A stretch of 64,000 nucleotides of DNA, from the NCBI GenBank assembly GCA_043777675.1, contig JAYWHR010000061.1, positions 124,001 through 188,000 of the forward strand, given 5' to 3'. The notes beneath the pieces are model-generated. The model worked only from the letters and a program-made list of their open reading frames with translations. It did no database searches and was not told where the DNA came from. Origin of the DNA: JANMDU01 sp043777675. GTDB taxonomy: Bacteria > Pseudomonadota > Gammaproteobacteria > Burkholderiales > Burkholderiaceae_C. This document shows positions 35,001 through 43,418 of the stretch, one piece after another (position 1 is the first letter of the stretch; each line of letters opens with the position of its first letter). Position numbers and translations under genes: made by a program.

Positions 35001-35426
35001 TCAAGACAACCGATAAGTCTCAAGATGAATACTCGTCTCCGTATTGCTGATGCCCTTGATCAGACGAATCCGCTCCAAGGTTTTGCCTAGCTCTTGAAGA
35101 TTTTCAGCACGTAATTCAGCCAGCAAATCCCATCGGCCATTCGTGTCGTGAAGCGTGGCCACATTGGGCTCGCCAAGCAAACTGGCGATCACAGTGCGGG
35201 TTTGATTGCCATCCACTGCAATGCTCATCCAAGCCTTGATGTCGTTGCGCTGCACATCGGGGCGCACGCGCACCGTGTAGCCCACGATGATGCCGGCGTC
35301 TTCTAGTTTGGTGATGCGGTTCGTTACTGTGCCGCGTGAGACGGCAAGCTTGTGCGCCAAGTCCGCAATCGAGAAGCGCGAGTTCTGGCGCAAGAGTGAA
35401 AGTAGCTGATGATCGGTTTCGTCCAT
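35001..35426 (-). CDS. Lrp/AsnC family transcriptional regulator
   Basis: This 141-residue protein has an N-terminal winged helix-turn-helix (MDETDHQLLSLLRQNSRFSI, then LAVSRGTVTNRITKLEDAG) and the C-terminal RAM effector-binding domain. It is divergent from the ornithine cyclodeaminase-arginase pair and most likely senses an amino acid such as arginine or ornithine and controls that pair. The 106-bp AT-rich gap between them would hold its binding sites. Regulators of this type beside arginine genes are common. Confidence 0.9.
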   Translation of the reverse strand: MDETDHQLLSLLRQNSRFSIADLAHKLAVSRGTVTNRITKLEDAGIIVGYTVRVRPDVQRNDIKAWMSIAVDGNQTRTVIASLLGEPNVATLHDTNGRWDLLAELRAENLQELGKTLERIRLIKGISNTETSIHLETYRLS

Positions 35427-35532
35427 TTTGCTATTTTGGCATTATTTACTGCTAATTTGACAGATAGTATTCATTTTTAATGCATTCTTTGCTATTTTCA
35501 TTGGGCAAGGCAAGCAGCAAACTGATGGCATC
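35427..35532. promoter_or_regulatory. Divergent promoter region between lrp-like gene and ocd
   Basis: These 106 bp are markedly AT-rich, with repeated GCTATTTT and TACTGCTAATTTGACAG-type sequence. They separate divergent genes and are the natural site for autoregulation by the Lrp-type protein. Confidence 0.5.
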
Positions 35533-36657
35533 ATGAAAAATACCATCCGTTCCCTACAAACGCAATTCCTCAGCGCCCGAGATGCAACGCGCTTGGTCAG
35601 CCAGCTCGGCCTGCCGCACGTGCTGCAAGGCATGGCCGCGAATATTCATCACGACTTTTTGCGTTGGAAAGCGTTTGACAAAAGCGCTCGCTTGGCTGCG
35701 CATTCCAAAGACGGCGTGATTGAGTTGATGCCGATAGCCGATGAGCGCACATTCAGCTTCAAATACGTCAACGGCCACCCGAAGAACACGCAGCACGGCT
35801 TGCCAACCGTGATGGCGTTTGGCGTGTTGGCCGATATGGCCAGCGGCATGCCGCTCTTGATTTCCGAGCTCACACTCACCACCGCGATCCGCACCGCCGC
35901 CAGCAGCGCCGTAGCCGCTCGTGCGCTGGCTCGCCAAGACAGCCGCAGCATGGCCTTGATTGGCAATGGCGCGCAAAGTGAATTTCAAGCGCTGGCGTTT
36001 CACCATTTGCTCGGCATTGATGAGATGCACCTCTACGACACGGATCCCGAGGCCACTGCAAAGCTCATGCGCAATCTACAAGCCAACCCCGATGCACGCG
36101 GCCTGCAGGTGAAAGCTTTTGCAAGCACGCGTGAAGCCGTGCGCGGCGTGGACATCATCACCACCGTCACCGCAGACAAAACCAACGCTGCCATCCTCAC
36201 TGCAGACATGATCGAGCCCGGTATGCACATCAACGGCGTCGGCGGCGATTGCCCTGGCAAGACAGAGATTCCACCCGAAGTGCTGCGCATGGCCAGCGTG
36301 TTTGTGGAGTTCGAGCCGCAAACGCGCATCGAAGGTGATTTGCAGCACATGCCAGCAGACTTCTGTGTAACAGAACTCTGGCAGGTGCTTGCTGGCAAAC
36401 AAACAGGGCGCAAGAGTCAAGCCGAAGTCACGATGTTTGATTCCGTGGGTTTTGCGTTAGAAGATTTTTCAGCGCTTCGCTATTTACTCAGCAGCGCCAA
36501 TGCATTGGGTTTGACGCAGCCGCTGGATCTGATTCCGCATCTGAATGACCCTAAAAATTTATATGCGCTGATCAAGCCGAAAGTTGCCTCCCACCAGCCT
36601 CTGCATCAGCCCACCCACCCACCAGCACAACGATCTGCGGCTACAGTGGCGGCATGA
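35533..36657 (+). CDS. Ornithine cyclodeaminase
   Basis: The enzyme converts L-ornithine to L-proline and ammonia with bound NAD. The 374-residue product has the mu-crystallin/ornithine cyclodeaminase fold: N-terminal substrate part with ELMPIADERTFSFKYVNGHPKN, the Rossmann motif ALIGNGAQSEFQALAFHHL (about 141-159), and the ammonia-site region INGVGGDCPGKTEI. The last 25 or so residues (His/Pro/Gln-rich) extend beyond the usual end. Its stop overlaps the arginase start by 4 nt. Together the two genes turn arginine into urea and proline. Confidence 0.94.
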   Translation: MKNTIRSLQTQFLSARDATRLVSQLGLPHVLQGMAANIHHDFLRWKAFDKSARLAAHSKDGVIELMPIADERTFSFKYVNGHPKNTQHGLPTVMAFGVLADMASGMPLLISELTLTTAIRTAASSAVAARALARQDSRSMALIGNGAQSEFQALAFHHLLGIDEMHLYDTDPEATAKLMRNLQANPDARGLQVKAFASTREAVRGVDIITTVTADKTNAAILTADMIEPGMHINGVGGDCPGKTEIPPEVLRMASVFVEFEPQTRIEGDLQHMPADFCVTELWQVLAGKQTGRKSQAEVTMFDSVGFALEDFSALRYLLSSANALGLTQPLDLIPHLNDPKNLYALIKPKVASHQPLHQPTHPPAQRSAATVAA

Positions 36658-37592
36658 ACACCCCACCCATCTTCTCATCCATCAGCCTCATCGGCGCACC
36701 GACAGACATCGGCGCCGGTGCACGCGGCGCGAGCATGGGCCCTGAAGCATTGCGCGTCGCAGGCATTCGCGAAGCATTGCAAAGCTTGGGGCTAGTGGTG
36801 AAAGATTGCGGCAATCTGCAAGGGCCTGCTAATCCTCGGCTGCCTGCGGTCAACGGCTTTCGGCATTTAAATGAGGTGGCGCAATGGAATGCACTGCTGC
36901 ATGACGCGATGCTTGCTGAATTACAAGCGGAGCATCTTCCTATCATGCTCGGCGGTGACCATTGTTTGGGCATAGGCTCTATCACCGCCGTGGCCAAGTA
37001 TTGCAAAACGCAAGGCAAAAAGCTGCGCGTTCTGTGGCTTGATGCGCATGCGGATTTCAACACCGCGACAATGACGCCCAGCGGCAATATTCATGGCATG
37101 CCTGTCGCTTGTCTTTGCGGCCAAGGCCCTCAAGAGCTCGTCAGTATCGGCGGTTTTTCGAAAGATCAGCCCGCTCTGAATCCCAAAGAAATCCGCCAAA
37201 TCGGTATTCGTAGCGTCGATGCAGGCGAGAAAAAGCTCGTGCATGACATGGGTATTGAAGTCTTTGACATGCGCTATATCGACGAGATGGGCATGCGCCA
37301 TGCGATGGAGCTCGCCCTCGCATTGATGGATGGCAACACGCATCTTCATGTGAGCCTCGATGTCGATTTTCTTGACCCCGACATCGCCCCCGGCGTAGGC
37401 ACCACCGTGCGCGGCGGCCCCACTTACCGTGAAGCGCAGCTGTGCATGGAAATGATCGCCGACACCGGCCGCCTAGCCTCGCTCGATATCGTCGAGCTCA
37501 ATCCAGCGTTTGATATTCGGAATCGCACGGCAGAGCTTGCGGTGGATCTGGTGGAAAGCCTGTTTGGCAAATCTACCCTGATGCGTGCTTAA
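36654..37592 (+). CDS. rocF: Arginase
   Basis: Arginase hydrolyses L-arginine to ornithine and urea with a dinuclear manganese centre. The 312-residue product carries all the metal motifs: GGDHCLGIGS, WLDAHADFNT and SLDVDFLDPDIAPGVG. Length is normal for bacterial arginases. It is coupled to ornithine cyclodeaminase by a 4-nt overlap. The next gene on the opposite strand overlaps its stop by 4 nt. Confidence 0.95.
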   Translation: MNTPPIFSSISLIGAPTDIGAGARGASMGPEALRVAGIREALQSLGLVVKDCGNLQGPANPRLPAVNGFRHLNEVAQWNALLHDAMLAELQAEHLPIMLGGDHCLGIGSITAVAKYCKTQGKKLRVLWLDAHADFNTATMTPSGNIHGMPVACLCGQGPQELVSIGGFSKDQPALNPKEIRQIGIRSVDAGEKKLVHDMGIEVFDMRYIDEMGMRHAMELALALMDGNTHLHVSLDVDFLDPDIAPGVGTTVRGGPTYREAQLCMEMIADTGRLASLDIVELNPAFDIRNRTAELAVDLVESLFGKSTLMRA

Positions 37593-38200
37593 CAAACCTC
37601 AGGATTGCAAGGGCGAATATCTTCAATCGCCGCAGGGCACGAATCAGTATTCACAAGCCATGTCAGTACTTCTTCTAATAGTTGTTCTACATGTTCACTG
37701 CGTCGTAAGCGCGGAAGTGATACTTCTTCATACAAACTGAAAACGGGTTTGCCCCATTTCAAGCCGAGCGCGATCTCTGACAAGGTGCCCATTCCGCCGC
37801 CGATGGCAATCAGGCACACACTAGCTCTTGCGATCAACGCATTGCGCATCTCGCCCATGCCTGTGGGAATGGCAATACCAAGATACGGATTGGCGCCACT
37901 CAAATCGTCTTCAGGCAGAAGTCCAATGACTAGGCCGCCCGCATCATGTGCAGCGCGGGAGGCCGCCTCCATCACGCCGCCACGTCCGCCGCATACCAGC
38001 GTCACGCCCGCGCCGGCCAAGCAATAAGCCACTCGATATGCCGCGAGGCAAGGCTCTGTCCCGCCATCGCCTGGCCCCACGATGGCTACAGGCTGTATCC
38101 ATCTATTGCTGCTCTGTTGCCGAGCTACTAGCTGAGCCAGCAGTTCAGCGGCCTGCGCCGAGAGCGATTTGTTCACGTTTGCGAGTGAGGACATCACCAA
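37589..38200 (-). CDS. LOG/TIGR00725-like nucleotide-binding protein
   Basis: This 203-residue protein resembles the TIGR00725/LOG group: AIVGPGDGG, then LVCGGRGGVMEAASRAAHD and IAIGGGMGTLSEIALGLKWG, the phosphate-binding PGGxGTxxE-like loop. Related LOG proteins are cytokinin riboside monophosphate hydrolases or act on other nucleotides; this subgroup has no known role. The start at 38200 overlaps the upstream permease by 56 nt, which is unusual, and the true start may be later. Its last residues share an 18-nt exact sequence with the end of the NIPSNAP gene at 43.1 kb. Confidence 0.75.
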   Translation of the reverse strand: MVMSSLANVNKSLSAQAAELLAQLVARQQSSNRWIQPVAIVGPGDGGTEPCLAAYRVAYCLAGAGVTLVCGGRGGVMEAASRAAHDAGGLVIGLLPEDDLSGANPYLGIAIPTGMGEMRNALIARASVCLIAIGGGMGTLSEIALGLKWGKPVFSLYEEVSLPRLRRSEHVEQLLEEVLTWLVNTDSCPAAIEDIRPCNPEVC

Positions 38201-38966
38201 TTCCCATCACGATCACACAGATAATCAAAAGTACCAACGATAACGCTGAAGCAGATGCAAAGTCTGAGCCGCCATCACTGATTTTGGACAGAAGCATAAG
38301 CGGCAAAATATTGAGTTGCGTACCCACCAAAGCTAGCGCTGTGCCATACGTGCCCATAGCAAGCGCAGCCACCATGCACGCGCTCGAGAGCACTGAGGGC
38401 AACACTTCGGGCACGACTGTGTCCCAAAACGCGCGAGCTTTGCTTGCACCCAACGTACGCGCAGCAAGCATGGGGCGCTCATCCAAATTGGCAAACACTG
38501 GGTAAAGCGAGAGCGCCACGCGCGGAATCAGATAGTAGGCATAGGCAAAGCCCAAGCCAAACACGCTGTAAATCCACGCGCCCACCCGCGCTGTGTCTGC
38601 GCCGGCCATGCCCAGCAGTTGCGTGACGAAGCCTGCGCGGCCAAAGGCCAAAATAAAGCCATAGGCAATCACCAAGCCTGAGAAGGCCAAGGGCAGCCCG
38701 AGCAAGCTCATCATCCAACGCCTGCGGTGCTCGGGCTGCCGAGCCAGCTCGACGGCAATGCAAGTGCCCACAATTGCAGACAAAAAACCTGCAATCAGCC
38801 CGAGTAGCATCGTGTTGCGTAATGCCACATAAAAGCTGGGGTCGATAGCCAAGGCTTTAAAAGCGGCCAAGTTATCCCCCAGCGCTTCGGGCAGCAGAGC
38901 GCCCAAAGGCGCAAGGAAAAAAAGCGCTAGAAAAATCCAAGCAGGCCAAGCGCCCCAGCGTTTCAT
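38145..38966 (-). CDS. ABC transporter permease (second subunit)
   Basis: This 273-residue membrane protein has six predicted membrane segments and the EAA-type loop ARTLGASKARAFWDTVVPEVL, where permeases touch the ATPase. It is the second permease of the 38.1-41.9 kb import system, placed after the binding-protein gene with a 15-bp gap. Sequence is closest in kind to the permeases of the polyamine, phosphonate (PhnV) or iron group. Confidence 0.88.
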   Translation of the reverse strand: MKRWGAWPAWIFLALFFLAPLGALLPEALGDNLAAFKALAIDPSFYVALRNTMLLGLIAGFLSAIVGTCIAVELARQPEHRRRWMMSLLGLPLAFSGLVIAYGFILAFGRAGFVTQLLGMAGADTARVGAWIYSVFGLGFAYAYYLIPRVALSLYPVFANLDERPMLAARTLGASKARAFWDTVVPEVLPSVLSSACMVAALAMGTYGTALALVGTQLNILPLMLLSKISDGGSDFASASALSLVLLIICVIVMGIGDVLTRKREQIALGAGR

Positions 38967-38981
38967 GTGGCTTCTCTCGGC

Positions 38982-40058
38982 TTAGCGCGATAAAGCCGCT
39001 GCCGCCCAGAGGCGATCTACTTCAGCCTTGCGAGCTGAGGCTTGCACCACATCGAGCGGACGAATTTGCGGCGATGCGGGCATGCGCGCGGCCACGTCTG
39101 CTGGCAAGCGAATGCCAGGCACGGCAGGGCGCACGAAGCCTTGCGCAAACAAGCCTTGCCCCATCTCGCTCATGATGAAATTGAGCCAGAGCTTGCCTGC
39201 ATTCGGATTGGACGCACCCTTGACCAAGCTGATGGCATACGGCGCTGCCACGCTGGCTTCTTTCGGGATCACGACTTCAGCCGCATCGCCCATGCCATCA
39301 GTATGCTTGGCTTTGAGGCCATCGTTTTCGTAGCTGATCCATACCGGAATTTCGCCTTTGAGGAATTTGGCGTAAGGTGTCGTGCCCTCTACGCGCAGCA
39401 CATTGCCAGCGCTGTGAAGCTGGCCGAGATAGTCTGTGCCCGGTTTGATGTTGTCGACTGAGCCGCCATTGGCATACGCTGCAGCAAACACCAGCACTTG
39501 GCCTACGCCAGTGGAGCGAGGGTCAAGGTACACGACCGAGCTTTTCAATTCAGGCTTAAGCAAATCAGCCCAAGAAGTTGGTGTATTTTTCACTAATTTT
39601 TTATTCACAATAAAGGCAATGTTGAGCGTGTGAATCGTGAACCAGCGGCCTTCGGCTTCGCGAAATACTGGCGGCAGCTTGTCAAAATTAATTGGTTTGA
39701 AAGGTGCGAGTAAATCTTTTTTTGCTGCATCTACAGCCGAAGCTGCAAAGTAATACGCCGTATCGGCTTGTGGCCTGCGACGAGCTTTATCGAGCGCCAC
39801 CACGGTGGCGGCTGAGCCTAGATCGTTGTAAGTGAGTTCCACCTCGGGATAGCGTTTTTTAAATTCGCGGAACAACACTTTCCAGTTGGCCCACTCTGGC
39901 CCGGTGTCAAACGACACCACCAAGCCTTCTTTTTCGGCCTCAGCGTACAGGGCTTTTTCGCCGGGGTAAAGCTCGGGGCCTTCAAATGAGAAAGCGCTTT
40001 GAGCGATGAGCGCCATGGGAATGGCAGCAGTGGTTTTAACGAAAGAACGGCGTTGCAT
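38982..40058 (-). CDS. ABC transporter extracellular solute-binding protein
   Basis: This 358-residue periplasmic binding protein of family 1 has a signal peptide (MQRRSFVKTTAAIPMALIAQ, cleaved near SAFSFE). Start 40058 is preceded by AAGGAG. The sequence (VVSFDTGPEWANWKVLFREFKKRYPEVELTYND in parts) is typical of binding proteins for iron(III), thiamine, polyamines or 2-aminoethylphosphonate. I cannot choose between these from the sequence alone. It lies between the ATPase and second permease genes of the same operon. Confidence 0.85.
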   Translation of the reverse strand: MQRRSFVKTTAAIPMALIAQSAFSFEGPELYPGEKALYAEAEKEGLVVSFDTGPEWANWKVLFREFKKRYPEVELTYNDLGSAATVVALDKARRRPQADTAYYFAASAVDAAKKDLLAPFKPINFDKLPPVFREAEGRWFTIHTLNIAFIVNKKLVKNTPTSWADLLKPELKSSVVYLDPRSTGVGQVLVFAAAYANGGSVDNIKPGTDYLGQLHSAGNVLRVEGTTPYAKFLKGEIPVWISYENDGLKAKHTDGMGDAAEVVIPKEASVAAPYAISLVKGASNPNAGKLWLNFIMSEMGQGLFAQGFVRPAVPGIRLPADVAARMPASPQIRPLDVVQASARKAEVDRLWAAAALSR

Positions 40059-40098
40059 AGATAACTCCTTGGGAAGAAATGAATAAAAGAAGCAAGCT

Positions 40099-41127
40099 TT
40101 ACTCGTCGAGTAACCGGATGTGCTCGGGTGCAATAGCAATGGCTTCGCGCGCTACGCGAGCAGCCTCTGCCAGAATGGCTTTTTCAGAGCCGGGCACAGA
40201 AAAATCAAAGCGATTGAGTGCGCCAAGAAATCGTACGGCGGTGGTCTGCCCATGCAGCCGATTGATAGCGCTGGCATCGGGATCAACTTGCACATGCTCG
40301 GGGCGGATCAGAGCAAAGAGCTTTTTGCCAACGGTGCGCCTATCTGTGGGCGCGCGCAGGCGAGCAAAGCCCACATCAATTTCATCGGCACCACAAATCT
40401 GCGCTGACAAGATGGTGGATAAGCCGACAAACTCGGCCACCGCTTTGCTAGCCGGGGCCGCGTAAATTTCTTGCGGCGTGGCAAGTTGCAGCAGCCGCCC
40501 GTCTTTGAGCATAGCCACACGGTCTGCCATGCTGAGCGCTTCTTCTTGATCATGCGTGATCAGCAGCGTGGTGGCTTCGTATTTGCGTTGCAGCTTACAG
40601 ATTTGATCGCGTAAATGGCCGCGAATGCTGGCGTCAAGCGCGGCCAAAGGCTCATCGAGAAGCAGGGCGCTCGGGTTGATCGCCAAAGCTCTTGCAAGAG
40701 CCACACGTTGTTGCTGCCCGCCTGAGAGCTGGCTTACAGAGCGCTGTGCAAAATCGCGCATGTCTATCATGCCCAGCAGCTCCATCGCACGCGCATGGCG
40801 CTCTGAGGTGGATACGCTGCGCAGCTTGAGGCCGTAGGCAATGTTGTCCAGCACATTCAGATGCGGAAACAGGGCGTAACTTTGAAACACCATGCCTAAA
40901 TTGCGCTGATGCACGGCGAGATGGGTGATGTCTGTACCGTTCAGCACAATCGAGCCCGAGTAGCCAGTGGTCAGACCGGAAATCAATTTGAGCAGCGTGG
41001 ATTTACCCGAGCCGCTTGGCCCAATCACGGCGACCAATTCACCTTTTTTCACCGAAAGCGACAGCGCATGCACGCCTTGGGTGGTGGCGGGGTACTGGTA
41101 GCTCAGTTGCTGCAACTCAAGGCTCAT
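40099..41127 (-). CDS. ABC transporter ATP-binding protein (with TOBE-like tail)
   Basis: This 342-residue protein has the ABC ATPase domain: Walker A GPSGSGKST (about 37-45), Q loop, signature LSGGQQQRVALARAL, Walker B ALLLDEPLAALD, and H loop THDQEEAL. A C-terminal regulatory/TOBE domain follows (about 235-342). That architecture is typical of the PotA/FbpC/PhnT group. It overlaps the upstream permease gene by 4 nt. Confidence 0.93.
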   Translation of the reverse strand: MSLELQQLSYQYPATTQGVHALSLSVKKGELVAVIGPSGSGKSTLLKLISGLTTGYSGSIVLNGTDITHLAVHQRNLGMVFQSYALFPHLNVLDNIAYGLKLRSVSTSERHARAMELLGMIDMRDFAQRSVSQLSGGQQQRVALARALAINPSALLLDEPLAALDASIRGHLRDQICKLQRKYEATTLLITHDQEEALSMADRVAMLKDGRLLQLATPQEIYAAPASKAVAEFVGLSTILSAQICGADEIDVGFARLRAPTDRRTVGKKLFALIRPEHVQVDPDASAINRLHGQTTAVRFLGALNRFDFSVPGSEKAILAEAARVAREAIAIAPEHIRLLDE

Positions 41128-41888
41128 GATTTTTTAACCAAGGCAGAGGAAAACAGCGCAGAGACGCTGGCTAGAACGAGCAGAATCACCGTGGCAGCGC
41201 ACGCAAAGCCAGTTGCGCCATAAAAAGCTTGGAGCAAAACGACGGGATAGGTGCGATTTTGGAAACTGGTGAGCAAGTTAGACAAATTGAATTCGCCTAC
41301 AGAAATCGCTGCCACCATCACCAAACCGCTGAGCAAACTTTGCCGCAAATTGGGCAGCACGATGCTATAAAACTGTTGCCAGCCCGATGCGCCCAATGTG
41401 GCGGCAGCGCTCTCTAACTGGTCAAGGCGCAAATGGCGCAGATCGGCCAATAGCGTGTTGGTGAGATAAGGCAGGGTGTGAATGGCATGCGCGGCAATCA
41501 GCAAAGGCAGGCTGCCCAGCCAAGGCATGGCGTCGGTGTTGAAGACGATCATGTAGCCAAAGCCCAACGTGATCGTGGGCACAGCTACTGGCATCGCACT
41601 CACAATTTTTGCCGCAAGACTGCCGCGCCGATGCGCCCCGTGGTACAGGCTGTAAGCCAATGGCACAGCCAGAAAGATATTGATGGCGCAGGCTGCTCCT
41701 GCCACTGTGAGGCTGCTCACAAAGGCTTTGCGGAAGGAGGTGTCTTCCCACAGGTCGGCATACCAACGTGTTGTCACACCGGTGGGCAACAATGTGTTGG
41801 TCCACAGTCCACCGAAGCTGCCCACCAGCAGCAATGCAATGGGCAGCATCAGGTAGATGGCGTAAACCACAGCGACACCACGAATCAA
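41124..41888 (-). CDS. ABC transporter permease (first subunit)
   Basis: This 254-residue protein has six membrane segments and the EAA-type loop SAAATLGASGWQQFYSIVLPNL (about 160-181). It is the first gene of the leftward operon permease-ATPase-binding protein-permease-LOG-like gene. The operon diverges from a LysR regulator at 42035, which probably controls it. Confidence 0.9.
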   Translation of the reverse strand: MIRGVAVVYAIYLMLPIALLLVGSFGGLWTNTLLPTGVTTRWYADLWEDTSFRKAFVSSLTVAGAACAINIFLAVPLAYSLYHGAHRRGSLAAKIVSAMPVAVPTITLGFGYMIVFNTDAMPWLGSLPLLIAAHAIHTLPYLTNTLLADLRHLRLDQLESAAATLGASGWQQFYSIVLPNLRQSLLSGLVMVAAISVGEFNLSNLLTSFQNRTYPVVLLQAFYGATGFACAATVILLVLASVSALFSSALVKKS

Positions 41889-42034
41889 GTTATTCTCCGG
41901 TTGGTACAGTTGAGCTTATGGCTCTGATTGACATGAATTCTGCGCTGACTTACCTGGATCGTGGTTGAATTTGAATTCACAACAGTTGAACAATTAGAAA
42001 CTGTTTTTCATCAAGCTGACATACACTGACTTTT

Positions 42035-42931
42035 ATGAAACGCATTTGCCCCACGATTCAAGAATTGCTCGCCTTTGACGCGGTGGTGCGCCATGGCAGC
42101 TTCTCAAATGCAGCAAGCGCTTTGTGCATTAGCGTGAGCGCGGTGAGCAAACAAATCACGGGCCTGGAAGATTTTTTAGGTCGTGCGTTGTTTCAAAAGT
42201 CAGGGCGCACATCCACGCTCACGCCTCAAGGGCAGATATATTGGCAGAAAATCTCCAGTAGTTTGCGTACGATTGAAGCGGCCAGCTTTGAGTTGCGCTC
42301 GACGGCTAGCGGCGCGGGGACGTTGACTTTAGCGAGCGTACCCACGTTTCTCACCAAGTGGTTGATTCCGCGCCTGCCGTCGTTTAGCGCTCAATGCCCG
42401 AGCGTGATCATCAGTTTCAGTCAACATTTGAGCAATGGTGAAGATTTGCCAGCGGGCATTGATGCGGCGATACGTTATGGCGACGGCATCTGGCCGGGCG
42501 TGGCGTCTGACTATTTAGCGGGGCGAGAATTTTGCTTGGTGGCTGCTCCTTCATTGCTGGGCGCACGCCCTGTAGCAGCCGCAGTTGATTTAACCCAATT
42601 CACCTTGCTGCACCACGAGCATGCGCCTGGCGCATGGCGGCAATGGGCTGTGCAGCATGAAATTCCCGAGCGGCATGTGCTCGCAGGGCCACGTTTTGCA
42701 CAATATTCCGCTGTGATTCAGGCGGCGCTCAGTGGTTTAGGTATCGGTTTGGTGCCGAAAATCTTAGTGCTTGATGAGCTGAGAATGCAAAGTTTGTGTA
42801 TGCCACTGAGCTTGAGCGTTAACGTCGATCAAGGGCACTATCTTTGCTTTAGAAGTGAGAGCTTGAGCTCGCCGGCGTTCAGTGCCTTTCGTTTGTGGAT
42901 ATTGACCCAAGCGCATGGCGTTGAGCTTTGA
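42035..42931 (+). CDS. LysR family transcriptional regulator (GcvA type)
   Basis: This 298-residue regulator has the N-terminal helix-turn-helix FDAVVRHGSFSNAASALCISVSAVSKQI (in two parts, about 14-41) followed by LGRALFQKSGR, and a C-terminal type 2 periplasmic-binding-like effector domain. It is divergent from the 41.9-37.6 kb ABC operon, with 146 bp between, so it is likely to sense the imported ligand. Confidence 0.9.
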   Translation: MKRICPTIQELLAFDAVVRHGSFSNAASALCISVSAVSKQITGLEDFLGRALFQKSGRTSTLTPQGQIYWQKISSSLRTIEAASFELRSTASGAGTLTLASVPTFLTKWLIPRLPSFSAQCPSVIISFSQHLSNGEDLPAGIDAAIRYGDGIWPGVASDYLAGREFCLVAAPSLLGARPVAAAVDLTQFTLLHHEHAPGAWRQWAVQHEIPERHVLAGPRFAQYSAVIQAALSGLGIGLVPKILVLDELRMQSLCMPLSLSVNVDQGHYLCFRSESLSSPAFSAFRLWILTQAHGVEL

Positions 42932-42964
42932 GTCAAAAGACGGGCTGTGAAATGCTCCTAATTA

Positions 42965-42996
42965 AATAGCATCTTGCGCAACAAATACACCGGCAA
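42965..42996 (+). repeat. 32-bp dispersed repeat, copy 14
   Basis: Blocks are AATAGC / ATCTT / GCGCA / ACAAATACA / CCGGC / AA, followed by AGTGCTCAAAAC. It lies between the convergent LysR and NIPSNAP genes. Confidence 0.88.
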
Positions 42997-43073
42997 AGTG
43001 CTCAAAACAAGGACAAAAACTAGTCTGAGAAATTTATTGCGGCTTTGCCTTGGATGAGCGAAGCTGCAAAGGA

Positions 43074-43418
43074 TCAGACCACTAGATTTTGAGCGCGAAT
43101 ATCTTCAATCGCTGCAGCAGATGCCCAAACCAACGTGTTGACATAGGTTTCAATTCGGTCAACCAAGGCAAAGCGTGGCCCTTCTCTCCACGCACTAGAC
43201 GCATAGAACTTTGCTTGCTCAGATTCGAGGGAGGTACGATCTTTGTAGGCGCGTATCAGGAAGTAGGTCTCTTCTTCGTGATCTGATGCTCCATAGGCCA
43301 CCACATCCATGCCAGCTGCTCTGAGCATCGGCGCGGCTTGTATGCGCATGACATCGTGGAAAGCTGCCAGAGCCCCTTGCTTTAGGCGATAGGTACGAAT
43401 CTCAATGAGTCGGCGCAT
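43074..43418 (-). CDS. NIPSNAP family protein
   Basis: This 114-residue protein is a single dimeric alpha-beta-barrel domain of the NIPSNAP type: MRRLIEIRTYRLKQGALAAF, then DEETYFLIRAYKD-like core and SAWREGPRFALVDRIETY. The biochemical role is unknown. Its start overlaps the end of ctlX by 17 nt, so the two are cotranscribed, and the same linkage suggests a role in guanidino or amino-acid metabolism. The gene's last codons share an 18-nt identity with the LOG-like gene. Confidence 0.85.
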   Translation of the reverse strand: MRRLIEIRTYRLKQGALAAFHDVMRIQAAPMLRAAGMDVVAYGASDHEEETYFLIRAYKDRTSLESEQAKFYASSAWREGPRFALVDRIETYVNTLVWASAAAIEDIRAQNLVV

